Source of the DNA: an uncultured Christensenella sp.
GTDB lineage: Bacteria; Bacillota; Clostridia; Christensenellales; Borkfalkiaceae
DNA length: 64,000 nt
NCBI GenBank assembly: GCA_910576655.1
Contig: CAJTJC010000005.1
Coordinates: 48,835-112,834, forward strand
Direction: 5' to 3'
How positions within the stretch are numbered: the stretch's first letter is position 1; each line of letters begins with the position of its first letter. Position numbers and translations under genes: made by a program. This document shows, piece after piece, positions 35,305 through 44,555 of the stretch. The notes under the pieces were generated by a model, which was given only the letters and a program-made list of their open reading frames with translations, searched no databases and was not told the DNA's origin.

Positions 35305-36095
35305 TCGAATACCGGCGTGCCTATGCTCTTGCCGCCGCCCTTGAAGTGGGTGTCCGAACCGCCCGTCACCGTCAGCCCGTATTCTTTTGCCATCTCCTTA
35401 TAATACTCCGTCTCTAATTGAGTATGCGTAGAATACACCGCTTCTATGCCTTTAAGCCCGCAACCTATCATACTTTTAACGACGGAAATAAGCTCCTGCT
35501 TATCCAGCTCTATTCTGCCCGGGTGCGCAAGGCTGGCGAACCCGCCGCACGCCGTAATCGCCTCAACCGCCTGCTCGGGCGAGGGACGGCAAAGCTCGGA
35601 ATATCCAATCCCGCCCCGCGACAAATATTTATTATGGAATGCGAACGGCGACGGACTGTACCCCTTTGCGGAGCCAGCGCGGGCGATATACATTGCGTGT
35701 ACCGGCGCGTTGCCTGACCTTCTGTATTGAAGCGCGTCGGCGAGAGTTATTCTCACTCCGCCCTTTTTAAGGCGCGAAACGATATCGTCGGCGCGGCAAA
35801 GCGAGCCCTTGCAAAGCTCGCCGAGAAAATCGGAAAAAACGGGATGCTCGGGGTCGACGCCGTAGCCCAGAGTATGCACCCTTACGCCCTTGTAATACGC
35901 CGAAACCTCTATCCCGCATACCGCCTTGACTCCGCGCGACGAGCAGCAGGAAAACAGCTCGGGATAGGCAAGCACGGTGTCGTGGTCGGTAACCGAAACA
36001 AGCTCTACGCCGTTTGCCTTTGCCGTTGCCGCCACGTCGTCGGGCGATTGAAGTCCGTCGGAATAGTAAGTATGAACGTGTAAATCAGCCCTCAC
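35265..36095 (-). CDS. PHP-domain phosphoesterase
   Basis: The 276-residue protein has PHP metal-binding motifs: HVHTYYSDG near the N-terminus, 'VTDHDT', 'CGIEVSAYY', 'HPGRIE' and a late 'GGSDTHFKG'. This is the pattern of the stand-alone PHP enzymes acting on 3',5'-nucleoside bisphosphates or RNA ends (RNase AM/TrpH-type). It overlaps recF by 11 bases and is cotranscribed with it. Confidence 0.9.
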   Translation of the reverse strand: MRADLHVHTYYSDGLQSPDDVAATAKANGVELVSVTDHDTVLAYPELFSCCSSRGVKAVCGIEVSAYYKGVRVHTLGYGVDPEHPVFSDFLGELCKGSLCRADDIVSRLKKGGVRITLADALQYRRSGNAPVHAMYIARAGSAKGYSPSPFAFHNKYLSRGGIGYSELCRPSPEQAVEAITACGGFASLAHPGRIELDKQELISVVKSMIGCGLKGIEAVYSTHTQLETEYYKEMAKEYGLTVTGGSDTHFKGGGKSIGTPVFDCGTELCEKLGIT

Positions 36096-37176
36096 TCTTG
36101 ATTTTACCCCCTTCTATTTTTATCTTGTTGGCGACCTTGCCGTACAGCACGCGCTCGGCGTGCGTACAGGTCAGAATAGTCTGTAACCCGCCCGTATAGC
36201 CGACCAGCTTTTTGCGGCGCGGCAGGTCGAGCTCGCTCATAACGTCGTCTAAAATCAGCACGGGATACTCGCCCGATACGTCCTTGAAAATTTCCACCTC
36301 GGCAAGCTTTAACGACAGCGCCGCCGTACGCGTCTGCCCCTGAGAGGCAAAGCTTTTCGCGTCCTCGCCGTTTACAGTTATGTCGAGGTCGTCGCGGTGC
36401 GGACCCGACGCCGTGAAGCCGAGGCGTATATCCCTGTCGCGGTTTTCCTCAAACTCGGCGGCAAACCGCTGTTCAAGCTGCTTTTCGTCGCCCGCGTATC
36501 TCTTATCAAGCCGCACTTTAAGCGTTTCGGCGCCGTCGGTGAGGTGAGCGTGTATTTTCTCTGCTATCGGAGCGATACCCGCCGTAAACTCCGCGCGCCT
36601 GTACGCAACCTGCGCCGCGTATTTTGCAAACTGCTCGTCCCAGACGGGCAACGTGTCGTAAACGAGCGCCGTGTCCCTGTCCTTCAAAAGGTTGTTGCGC
36701 TGCTCTAAAATTTTGTTATACCGCGTAAGCGCGACGTAATAGGGCTTGCTTAACTGAGAAATAGACACGTTTAAAAACCGTCTGCGCTCGTCGGGTCCGT
36801 CCTGTATAAGGCGCAGCTCGTGCGGGGAAAAGAATATCCCGTATACGTTGCCGAGTATGTCGGCGTTTTTGGTAATTTTAGTGCCGTTAAGCCGAACCTC
36901 TCTGCCGCTCTCGCTTATCTTCGCGTACAGCTCCGTTTCGCCGTATCTGCCCTCGGCGGTTGCAAAAATCTCCGCGTATTCGCAGCCGTGACGGATAAGC
37001 TGCTTGTCGCGGCGGCTGCGCGGCGACACTCCCGTACAAAGGTAAAACACCGCCTCCGCACAGTTTGTTTTGCCCTGCGCGTTTCTGCCGAACAGCACGT
37101 TGAGTCCGTCGGTAAAGCTTAACGTTTCGTCGGCGTAATTTCTGAAATTTTTCAATTTTAAATTTTTTATATACAT
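36085..37176 (-). CDS. recF: DNA replication and repair protein RecF
   Basis: The 363-residue SMC-like ATPase has Walker A GRNAQGKTN (~residues 30-38), the signature region 'FASQGQTRTAALSLKLAE' and Walker B VLILDDVMSELD. It loads RecA at gaps with RecO/RecR. Unusually it is divergent from dnaA, not downstream of dnaN. Promoter at 37223-37251. Confidence 0.96.
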   Translation of the reverse strand: MYIKNLKLKNFRNYADETLSFTDGLNVLFGRNAQGKTNCAEAVFYLCTGVSPRSRRDKQLIRHGCEYAEIFATAEGRYGETELYAKISESGREVRLNGTKITKNADILGNVYGIFFSPHELRLIQDGPDERRRFLNVSISQLSKPYYVALTRYNKILEQRNNLLKDRDTALVYDTLPVWDEQFAKYAAQVAYRRAEFTAGIAPIAEKIHAHLTDGAETLKVRLDKRYAGDEKQLEQRFAAEFEENRDRDIRLGFTASGPHRDDLDITVNGEDAKSFASQGQTRTAALSLKLAEVEIFKDVSGEYPVLILDDVMSELDLPRRKKLVGYTGGLQTILTCTHAERVLYGKVANKIKIEGGKIKSEG

Positions 37177-37222
37177 TTTATCCGAAAATCACTTTATTTT
37201 AAGTGCCGTTTGGTGTATACTT

Positions 37223-37251
37223 ATTTTAACAGATTATTTGAAAAAACTCAA
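37223..37251 (-). promoter_or_regulatory. SigmaA promoter of the recF operon
   Basis: TTGAGT (37251-37246), 17 bases, TAAAAT (37228-37223). It lies within the 92-base recF/dnaA divergent region. A TATACT at 37216-37221 could be the -10 of dnaA but lacks a good -35. Confidence 0.6.
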
Positions 37252-37268
37252 AGGATTAAAGCACGATT

Positions 37269-38618
37269 ATGGCAGAAAAGGGCAATTTCGACTTTTTATA
37301 TAACCCTATAAAAGCAAAGATGCAGGAGCTGGTCTCCCTCATCAACTATAAAACGTATATCGAAAACCTCGTGCCCGTCGACATCGACGGAAGATTTATC
37401 GTGCTTGAAACCCCTTCCGAAAGCTTTGCAAAATACATTACGGGCACTCTTGCCGACAAAATGCGCGAGGCGATTATAAAGGCCGACGTCGGGCTTACCG
37501 ATTTCAGGCTCAAAGTAGAGGGAAGCGACCGCTTCGCCTACAACGCGCCCGCAGAGGACGTTTACACTCCCCCCGCCAACATTAATCCCAACTTCACCTT
37601 CGACAGCTTCGTGGTCGGCAAAAACAACGAGTTCGTGCATGCGGCGGCGTACGCCGTTGCCTGCGACCCCGCGGGCGAGCTTAACCCGCTGTTTATCTAC
37701 GGCGGTACGGGACTGGGCAAAACCCACCTCATACAGGCTATTGCAAACAAGGTCTTAAAGGACAGACCCGAATTAAGGGTTATCTACGTGACCTGCGAGC
37801 AGTTCGTGAACGAGATTATCGACACCATGTTCACCAGCCGCGGCCCCGACGCGCGCGACAGAAGCAACCGCCTCAGGCACTACTACCGCAACGCCGACCT
37901 TCTTATTATCGACGACATTCAGTTTATCGAAAACAAGAAAGCTGTTCAGGAAGAATTTTTCCACACCTTTAACGAGCTGGTTTCCAAGGGCAAACAGATA
38001 GTCATCTCCTCCGACCACTCCCCCAGCGAGCTGACCGCGCTCGAGGACAGGCTTAAAACGCGCTTTTCGGGCGGCGGACTTTTCGACGTGCTGCCCCCCG
38101 GGCTCGAAACAAAAATCGCAATTTTAAAGCGCAAGGCGTTCGAAAAGAAATGTCACGTTCCCGACGACGTGCTCGAATTTCTCGCAAAGGATTCGGGCGA
38201 CGACGTGCGAACGCTCGAAGGCAGACTGACGAAGGTCATTTTTGCCTCGAAGCTACACGAGGAGCCCATTTCCGTCGCGCTTGCGAAGAGCGCGCTCAAC
38301 GAAGCGATTTCCGAGGGCGGCAAGGAAGAAATTACCCCGCAGAGCATAATCGCCGCGGTAACGAATTTCTACCGCCTGAACAAAAACGACGTTGCGGGTA
38401 AATCCAAGAAAAAGGAAATCGTCATTCCGCGCCAGATTTGCTGCTACCTTATGTGCGAGCTGCTGACTCTCCCGCTCATATCTATCGGTAAAGAGCTGGG
38501 CGGGCGCGACCACACTACGATACTGTACTCACGCGACAAGGTCGAAGAAATGTGCCGCGTCAACGACAAAATTGCAAAGGACGTCGACGACATCAAAAAC
38601 ATTATTTTAAAGAAATAA
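37269..38618 (+). CDS. dnaA: Chromosomal replication initiator DnaA
   Basis: The 449-residue protein has domain I (to ~80), a short linker, the AAA+ domain III with Walker A GGTGLGKTH (~residues 144-152) and Walker B LLIIDDIQFI, and the DNA-binding domain IV ending in the signature 'LGGRDHTTILYSRDKV'. It binds DnaA boxes and melts oriC. AAAGGA lies ~13 bases before the ATG. No DnaA-box cluster is visible in the flanking intergenic DNA; one TTTTCCACA occurs inside the gene near 37954. Confidence 0.98.
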   Translation: MAEKGNFDFLYNPIKAKMQELVSLINYKTYIENLVPVDIDGRFIVLETPSESFAKYITGTLADKMREAIIKADVGLTDFRLKVEGSDRFAYNAPAEDVYTPPANINPNFTFDSFVVGKNNEFVHAAAYAVACDPAGELNPLFIYGGTGLGKTHLIQAIANKVLKDRPELRVIYVTCEQFVNEIIDTMFTSRGPDARDRSNRLRHYYRNADLLIIDDIQFIENKKAVQEEFFHTFNELVSKGKQIVISSDHSPSELTALEDRLKTRFSGGGLFDVLPPGLETKIAILKRKAFEKKCHVPDDVLEFLAKDSGDDVRTLEGRLTKVIFASKLHEEPISVALAKSALNEAISEGGKEEITPQSIIAAVTNFYRLNKNDVAGKSKKKEIVIPRQICCYLMCELLTLPLISIGKELGGRDHTTILYSRDKVEEMCRVNDKIAKDVDDIKNIILKK

Positions 38619-38624
38619 ATTATC

Positions 38625-38647
38625 GCGCGGGTAGAATTTGCCCGCGC
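38625..38647 (+). terminator. GC-rich hairpin between dnaA and mnmG
   Basis: GCGCGGG (38625-38631), 9-base loop, CCCGCGC (38641-38647); no T-run, so it may be an mRNA stability or attenuation element. Confidence 0.4.
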
Positions 38648-38663
38648 AGTTCATTTACAAATT

Positions 38664-40487
38664 ATGACGACTTTTATTGAAGGACAATTCGATATTGCCG
38701 TAATCGGCGCGGGGCATGCCGGCTGCGAGGCGGCGCTTGCCGCCGCAAGACTGGGCTTAAAAACCGCTATGCTGACGCTCAACCTCGACAGCATAGCCTT
38801 TTTGGCGTGCAACCCCTCGATAGGCGGTACGGGCAAGGGTCACCTCGTGCGGGAAATCGACGCGCTCGGCGGCGAAATGGGCGTAAACGCCGACAAGACC
38901 TCCATACAGATGCGTATGCTGAACGCAGGAAAGGGCGAAGCCGTGCAATCGCTGCGTTGTCAGTGCGACAAAAACGCATACCATACCGAAATGAAGCGTA
39001 CGCTTGAAAACACGCCCAACCTACGCATTATTCAGGGCGAGGCAAAGGAAATTCTGACAGACGGCGGACGCGCAACGGGCGTACTTACTACCTACGGCGG
39101 AATTATTCGGGCAAAGGCCGTTATCGTTGCTACGGGCGTATATCTCAACGCCGAAACGGTAACGGGCGAGCTGCGCCAGAAAAGCGGACCCTCGGGCTTC
39201 GCCGCGGCAAACCATCTTACCGACAGCCTTATAAAGCTCGGCTACCGCGTACGGCGGTTCAAGACGGGAACGCCTGCGCGACTTGACGGACGCACCGTAG
39301 ACTACGGCAAGTGTACCGTTCAGGCGGGCGAGGAGCGAATACCGCCGTTCTCGTTCTTAAACGAAAAGGCTGCGCCGAACGCGCGCGTCTGCCACCTTAC
39401 CTACACCAATCCCGACACACACAAAATAATAACCGACAACCTTGACCGCTCGCCGCTGTACAACGGCGACATACGGTCCGCGGGTCCCCGCTACTGTCCG
39501 TCCATCGAAACTAAGGTCGTACGCTTTGCCGACAAGGAACGGCACCAGCTGTTTCTCGAACCCGAGGGGCTTGACACCAACGAGGTGTACGTTCAGGGAA
39601 TGTCGTCCTCGATGCCGTTCGATATTCAGCGGGAAATGTACCGCTCGGTCGCAGGGCTGGAACAAAGCGACATAATGCGATACGCCTACGCAATCGAGTA
39701 CGACTGTATTGATACGCTCGACCTCTACCCCACCCTCGAATTCAAAAAGGTTGCCGGGCTTTACACCGCGGGGCAGGTCAACGGAACTTCGGGCTACGAA
39801 GAGGCTGCGGCGCAGGGACTTATTGCGGGCGTCAACGCCGCGTTTGCCATTACGGGCAGGCCGCCGCTTATCCTCGGCAGAAGCGAGGCGTATATCGGCG
39901 TTTTAATCGACGACCTCGTAACCAAGGGCACGGACGAGCCCTACCGCATTATGACCTCGCGCGCGGAATACAGAATAAATTTAAGGCAGGATACGGCGGA
40001 CTTCCGCCTTACCCCCAAAATCGCGGATACCGCGCTTTTCACACCGCAAAGAAAAGCCGCGTATGAAAGGCGCAAACAGCTTTACGAAAGCGCCATGAAC
40101 GCGCTCAATCAAAAGGCCGATAAGAAGCTGCTTGCAAGGCTCGAAATAGGCGGTTCGCCGACGTACGCCGACCTTATAAGAAGGGGCGAGACGGTGACGG
40201 AATACTTTTCCGACTACCCCGCCGAAATTTTCAAAAGCGCGGAAACCACCGTCAAATACGAGGGATATATAAAGAAAAACACGCAACAGATAGAGCGCGC
40301 GAAAAAGCTTGAAGAAAAGACCATTCCGCCCGATATAGACTACGACGAAATAAAGGGGCTTAGGCTTGAAGCGCGCGAGCAGCTTAAACGCGTGCGCCCC
40401 CTCACTCTCGGTCAGGCGGGCAGAATTTACGGGGTCAACCCCGCAGACGTAACCGTATTAATAGTCTGGCTTGCAACGAGAGTATAA
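38664..40487 (+). CDS. mnmG: tRNA uridine-5-carboxymethylaminomethyl modification enzyme MnmG
   Basis: The 607-residue FAD protein opens with the dinucleotide-binding GAGHAGCEAALAAAR, then 'PSIGGTGKGHLVREIDALGG' and a conserved C-terminal region. With MnmE it modifies wobble uridine U34. No clear ribosome site precedes the ATG; a 45-base gap separates it from dnaA. mnmE, rsmG, parA and parB, which often surround it near the origin, are absent from the window. Confidence 0.97.
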   Translation: MTTFIEGQFDIAVIGAGHAGCEAALAAARLGLKTAMLTLNLDSIAFLACNPSIGGTGKGHLVREIDALGGEMGVNADKTSIQMRMLNAGKGEAVQSLRCQCDKNAYHTEMKRTLENTPNLRIIQGEAKEILTDGGRATGVLTTYGGIIRAKAVIVATGVYLNAETVTGELRQKSGPSGFAAANHLTDSLIKLGYRVRRFKTGTPARLDGRTVDYGKCTVQAGEERIPPFSFLNEKAAPNARVCHLTYTNPDTHKIITDNLDRSPLYNGDIRSAGPRYCPSIETKVVRFADKERHQLFLEPEGLDTNEVYVQGMSSSMPFDIQREMYRSVAGLEQSDIMRYAYAIEYDCIDTLDLYPTLEFKKVAGLYTAGQVNGTSGYEEAAAQGLIAGVNAAFAITGRPPLILGRSEAYIGVLIDDLVTKGTDEPYRIMTSRAEYRINLRQDTADFRLTPKIADTALFTPQRKAAYERRKQLYESAMNALNQKADKKLLARLEIGGSPTYADLIRRGETVTEYFSDYPAEIFKSAETTVKYEGYIKKNTQQIERAKKLEEKTIPPDIDYDEIKGLRLEAREQLKRVRPLTLGQAGRIYGVNPADVTVLIVWLATRV

Positions 40488-40490
40488 ATA

Positions 40491-40525
40491 AACAGCCCGC
40501 CCGAGTAATTCTCGGGCGGGCTGTT
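40491..40525. terminator. Strong bidirectional terminator after mnmG
   Basis: A 15-bp stem (AACAGCCCGCCCGAG) with loop TAATT between convergent mnmG and the 40525-45821 operon. Confidence 0.92.
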
Positions 40526-41352
40526 TATTCTATTTTACCTAATATATCGGCAACGGACGCGCTATTCTCGGTAAGCAGTTTATAATACGGGTCGGAGGAA
40601 AAGTCGCGTTTTTTGTCATAACAGCCGCCAAGCGACTCTATCGCAAGCAACAGCTCTTTATATTCGATAAAGGAAATGCCCTCCTCGTCTATCTTGTCCA
40701 GCAGATATTCGAGCGCGCGCGTATCGCCGTAAGCGGCGAGATAGCTTGCGTGCATGGGGATATTTTCGGGGTCGCTGCGAAATTCGTTTATAAGTATGGT
40801 AAAAACCTTTTCCGACGGAACGATGCTGCGCGACATTATTTCGAGCATAAATTCCTTTTCTACGCCCTTATCGTAATTTTCAACAGCCTCTTCCACGACG
40901 AAGTCGGCTTTTTGCTTGACGTTGTCGGCAAGCCTGCTTTTGAAATCCTCGTCCGCGTTAGGGTCGGTTATCATTGCCATATATTTTTTAACGGCGCGTT
41001 CGTCCGCGCCTATCAGGTTGACCGCGTATTCCCGCTCGTCCGTGCTTCCGTCAAGCAGCGGCAGCAAAAGCTCGACGGCGTTTCTGCTTTCAATCGCGCC
41101 GCACAAAAATTCGGAAACGGGCACGTCCTGCTTCAAGTGAGTTTTAAGCGCCGATATAAGCTCCGCGTCAGACATAGCCGCGTAAAAGCCGTTCGGCGTG
41201 TTGCCGACCGATTTTATATACGTGTCGCCGAACTGCTTATAGAGCTTGGGGATTGCGTCCTCCCACTCCGCCTCGGTATATTTACCCGCGCTTTTTGCAA
41301 TGTAGTCGCCCAGTTTTTTATCGAACATACCGTCGAAATCGTAAAGCTTCAT
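40525..41352 (-). CDS. Helical-repeat (HEAT-like) protein
   Basis: The 275-residue product is entirely helical by eye, with repeated ~30-40-residue hydrophobic/acidic helix pairs ('AVELLLPLLDGSTDEREYAV', 'ALEYLLDKIDEEG'), like HEAT or armadillo repeats. No catalytic motif, signal or membrane span. It is last in the operon and starts at the stop of the TPR gene (TAATG), so the two products may act together. Function unknown. Confidence 0.6.
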   Translation of the reverse strand: MKLYDFDGMFDKKLGDYIAKSAGKYTEAEWEDAIPKLYKQFGDTYIKSVGNTPNGFYAAMSDAELISALKTHLKQDVPVSEFLCGAIESRNAVELLLPLLDGSTDEREYAVNLIGADERAVKKYMAMITDPNADEDFKSRLADNVKQKADFVVEEAVENYDKGVEKEFMLEIMSRSIVPSEKVFTILINEFRSDPENIPMHASYLAAYGDTRALEYLLDKIDEEGISFIEYKELLLAIESLGGCYDKKRDFSSDPYYKLLTENSASVADILGKIE

Positions 41353-43019
41353 TATACACCGTACCTTTCAAAAATTTCGTTGCCGTCAACCTCGAAGTAC
41401 TTACATATATCGTTGCGGCGCGTAAGGCGCGGCAGCTTGACCTTCGCGGCAAGGAATATCGCCGCGGCAAGCTCGCTCCTTTTTCCGACGGCGTAAAGCC
41501 GCTCCTCTTCTTCAAGCGTTCCGTAAAGCTTTTCAGCCGCACGCGCAAATTTTTTACCGAGCGCGCCGTCAAGCAACGCAAAGTGCGAGGTAAGATACGC
41601 GTATGCAGCAACGAACTGTCTGCGCTTTGCGCGCCCCAAATTCAGCCGCACGAAGCTTACGGTCTTTAAGACGTTGCAAAAAACGGCGTGTACGGTAGTA
41701 TCCTCGTTGCGTTCGCCTATAACCGAAAGAACGCGCACTTTAAGGTCGTCCTCTACGAACGCGTTTAAAAGAATGTCGGAAACGAGACCGTCGAGTCTGC
41801 CCTTTGCAGCGCACATTGCGCCGAGAAAGCGCAGCTCGCTGCTGCCCGCGCCCTCGCTCTCGTCAAAGCACCAGCGCACGCAGTCGGAAACGTCCACCTC
41901 GTCGAACGCCTTTGCAACCTGACTTGCCGTGAGGGACCCGATAGCGGCAAGAATTTTAACCGAGCTTTCCCGCTCCTTATGCGGCAGACGGTAAAAGTAG
42001 CTCATAGGCGCGGTATCGCCGCTTTCCACCGCTATGCGCGCCGCCTCGCGGTAGTACTTTGCCGTAACTGCGTCGGGATTAACCGCAAGAAGCTTGTCGA
42101 ACGCGGCGAAGCACTTATCGTATTTACCGCAGTTGAACGCAGCAATCGCCTTGAAATACAGCACCGAGGAATCGAAGGGTATTTTGCTTTCCAGCTTGCA
42201 AAGCAAATTGAACGCGTCCTCGTGCATGCCGTTCTCGCAGCAGACGGTGGCTATTTTGAAAAGGTCGTCGGGCGAGGAAATGTCCAGCTCCAACAGTCTT
42301 TGCGCAAGCTGCCTGCTTTCCTCGCGCTTGTTCTGCTCGGTCTTGACGGCAACCAGCGTGGTCAAAGCGTGAACGTCGTCGGGCTTTATTGCCAAAAGCT
42401 CGTTGCAAACCTCCTCGGCCTTGTCCGTCTTGTCGTCGATAATGTAGCTCATTGCAATGTAATTGCGCGCGGTAGCGTACGACTTGTTGCGCCTGTCCAC
42501 CTTTTCGAACTCCTTGACGGCTTTTTTAAACTCGTTGTTCTTCATATATTCTATGCCGTCGGATATTATCGCCGAGCAGTCGGCAATTTCAGGCGGGTAG
42601 ACGAATTTAAGCGGATTTTCCTCGCGCGAGAGAAAGCTTTCCATTATATCCGCGCGTAAGTCGGCGTCAAGGTCGGGAGTGTGATTGAGAAGCTTACCGT
42701 AATAGTATGCGGAAAACTGTTCGTTTCCGACGTTCATAAACCCAACCGCAAGCCCCTCGTAAGCCTCGTTCAAATCCTCGGGGTCGTCGAAATCGCCTGA
42801 CGCAAGGAATTTGAACCACTCGTTTATGCTCCGCTCGAAAAGCCCTATATCGTCGAAAATCTGCGCATACAAAAGGTGCGCGTAGCCGTCGTCGCCGTTG
42901 AGCTCCGCGTTCTTATTCAATATCTTCAACGCGCCGAGATAGTCGCGCGCGTCGACAAGCTTTTCGGCGGTCTGCATAAGTCTGCCGAAGCTCAAATCTA
43001 CCTGTAAGCTTTTCGTCAT
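41352..43019 (-). CDS. TPR-repeat protein
   Basis: The 555-residue protein consists mainly of tetratricopeptide repeats, for example 'DYLGALKILNKNAELNGDDGYAHLLYAQIF' (split across residues ~24-53), 'EFKKAVKEFEKVDRRN' and 'CGKYDKCFAAFDKLLAVNP'. It probably serves as a cytosolic protein-binding scaffold. It overlaps both neighbours by 1-4 bases: hslO upstream (ATGA) and the helical-repeat gene downstream (TAATG). Confidence 0.8.
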   Translation of the reverse strand: MTKSLQVDLSFGRLMQTAEKLVDARDYLGALKILNKNAELNGDDGYAHLLYAQIFDDIGLFERSINEWFKFLASGDFDDPEDLNEAYEGLAVGFMNVGNEQFSAYYYGKLLNHTPDLDADLRADIMESFLSREENPLKFVYPPEIADCSAIISDGIEYMKNNEFKKAVKEFEKVDRRNKSYATARNYIAMSYIIDDKTDKAEEVCNELLAIKPDDVHALTTLVAVKTEQNKREESRQLAQRLLELDISSPDDLFKIATVCCENGMHEDAFNLLCKLESKIPFDSSVLYFKAIAAFNCGKYDKCFAAFDKLLAVNPDAVTAKYYREAARIAVESGDTAPMSYFYRLPHKERESSVKILAAIGSLTASQVAKAFDEVDVSDCVRWCFDESEGAGSSELRFLGAMCAAKGRLDGLVSDILLNAFVEDDLKVRVLSVIGERNEDTTVHAVFCNVLKTVSFVRLNLGRAKRRQFVAAYAYLTSHFALLDGALGKKFARAAEKLYGTLEEEERLYAVGKRSELAAAIFLAAKVKLPRLTRRNDICKYFEVDGNEIFERYGV

Positions 43020-43828
43020 AAAAGTTTGTCCACGTCCCCGCGGGTGAATTTATAATCTGTGTTGCAATAATGGCAGTGCACGCTGACGGCGCCCTGCTCT
43101 TCTATTATTTTGTAAAGCTCCGCCTTGCCCAGCGGGATTATCACGCCCTCTATTTTTTTGCGCGAGCAGTTGCATTTATACTCGGGAAAATACTCATAAA
43201 CGGTATCCGCAGCGCCGAAGTATTCGCGCATAATTCCGTCAGCGCCCAGCCTTTCAAGCACTTCCGCGACGTTTACGAACGACTGCATGCGCTCTTCGGC
43301 GGCGTCCATATTTTCTTGACTGCACCCGGGCATAAGCTGCATTACGACGCCGCCCGCGGCAACGCACCTGCCGTTTTCGATTTTCGCGTCGATTGCAACG
43401 GCGGTTTCAATCTGCTCGCTTGCGTGAAAATACTGCATTAAATTTTCGGAAACGCTGTCGCCCGTAAGCTCGCTCGCGCCGACGAACGGACGGAAAAATC
43501 CGTCCTCCTTGACCACGGTAAGATAACCTCCGTCAATCCTGCCGCTGCACGACCCGTCTATATAGCCGCGTATGTGCAAATCCTTATCGCCCGAAACGCT
43601 TGCCGTGCCCGCGTTCCCGCCCGCCTTTACCGTAAGCGAAACGGCGCCGCGGTCGCTTTTCAGGCAGCCCGCCATAAAGGCGGCGCAGGTCAATAGCGAG
43701 CCGAGCGTCTTAGCCGAGCCGCAGTCGAGATTATGAATTTTAATTGCGTCGTTGACAAGCTCGGTGGTTTCGAGCACCGAAAGCGAAACCTGCCTGTCGA
43801 AAATTAAAGACTTGTAAAGCTTATTCAT
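43016..43828 (-). CDS. hslO: Redox-regulated chaperone Hsp33
   Basis: The 270-residue protein has the Hsp33 fold with the C-terminal zinc centre CNC ... CHYC (residues ~222-255). Oxidation of these cysteines releases zinc and activates the holdase. Normal length. Overlaps the methyltransferase gene and the TPR gene by ATGA. Confidence 0.95.
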   Translation of the reverse strand: MNKLYKSLIFDRQVSLSVLETTELVNDAIKIHNLDCGSAKTLGSLLTCAAFMAGCLKSDRGAVSLTVKAGGNAGTASVSGDKDLHIRGYIDGSCSGRIDGGYLTVVKEDGFFRPFVGASELTGDSVSENLMQYFHASEQIETAVAIDAKIENGRCVAAGGVVMQLMPGCSQENMDAAEERMQSFVNVAEVLERLGADGIMREYFGAADTVYEYFPEYKCNCSRKKIEGVIIPLGKAELYKIIEEQGAVSVHCHYCNTDYKFTRGDVDKLL

Positions 43829-44547
43829 TGCCGTGTGCAGATAAAATTTATCCTCTCCCGTTTTTCTTTGCCGAGATGCCCCTCGCTTACCGCGTCGAAG
43901 CCCGCTTCGCGCAGCGAGCGAAGTATCTCTTCCTCTTCGTGAATATACTGAACGTGCCGCTCGTCGCTGCGGGCGTAGTCGCCGTTTTCAAGCCGCTCGA
44001 AAAAGGTCAAATCCATAGTCACGCTGTCGCTGTTCAGCGAGTTGAACCACATATAGGAAACGTCCTCGCCGTCCTCGGCGAAAAGATTGTTGCCGATAAC
44101 CGTTCTCAGCTTTTCGGAAGAGCTTATATCGAAAATGAATATTCCGCCCCTTTTAAGACAGCCCGCAACGTGCGAAAACGCGGCTTTAAGCTTGCTTTGC
44201 GGCACGTAATTCAAGCAATCGTTTACGGCGATACAGAAGTCTTTTTTCGCAGTTACTTTTAGTTTGGTAATATCGCCGAGTAAAAATTCCGCGCGCACGC
44301 CCTCTTTAAGCGCAAGCTGCTGCGCCTTATCCAGCATATGCGGCGAAATATCCACGCCCGTAACCGAATAGCCCGCCTTAATAAGCGCGCGGGTGAAATA
44401 GCCGTTGCCGCAGCCTATATCCAGCCCGCAGACGCCTGCGGCGCGGTTTTTCAGCAATTCAATTAAATACTGCGACCATTGTTCATAGCCGCAGTCTTTG
44501 TTTAAATATTCAAACCACCTGCCCAAAGCAGAGTAAGAATTTTCCAT
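43825..44547 (-). CDS. Class I SAM-dependent methyltransferase
   Basis: The 240-residue protein has motif I LDIGCGNGYFTRAL (~residues 41-54), VTGVDISPHML, and the 'CLKRGGIFIFDI' post-motif. These are typical of small-molecule or protein methyltransferases of the Methyltransf_25 type. The substrate is unknown. Part of the tightly packed 40525-45821 operon. Confidence 0.85.
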   Translation of the reverse strand: MENSYSALGRWFEYLNKDCGYEQWSQYLIELLKNRAAGVCGLDIGCGNGYFTRALIKAGYSVTGVDISPHMLDKAQQLALKEGVRAEFLLGDITKLKVTAKKDFCIAVNDCLNYVPQSKLKAAFSHVAGCLKRGGIFIFDISSSEKLRTVIGNNLFAEDGEDVSYMWFNSLNSDSVTMDLTFFERLENGDYARSDERHVQYIHEEEEILRSLREAGFDAVSEGHLGKEKRERINFICTRQ

Positions 44548-44555
44548 TTCGTTCC

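Noticed and set aside
37954..37962. TTTTCCACA inside dnaA as an oriC DnaA box
   Set aside because: A single site inside a coding region; no cluster and no AT-rich unwinding element with boxes nearby.
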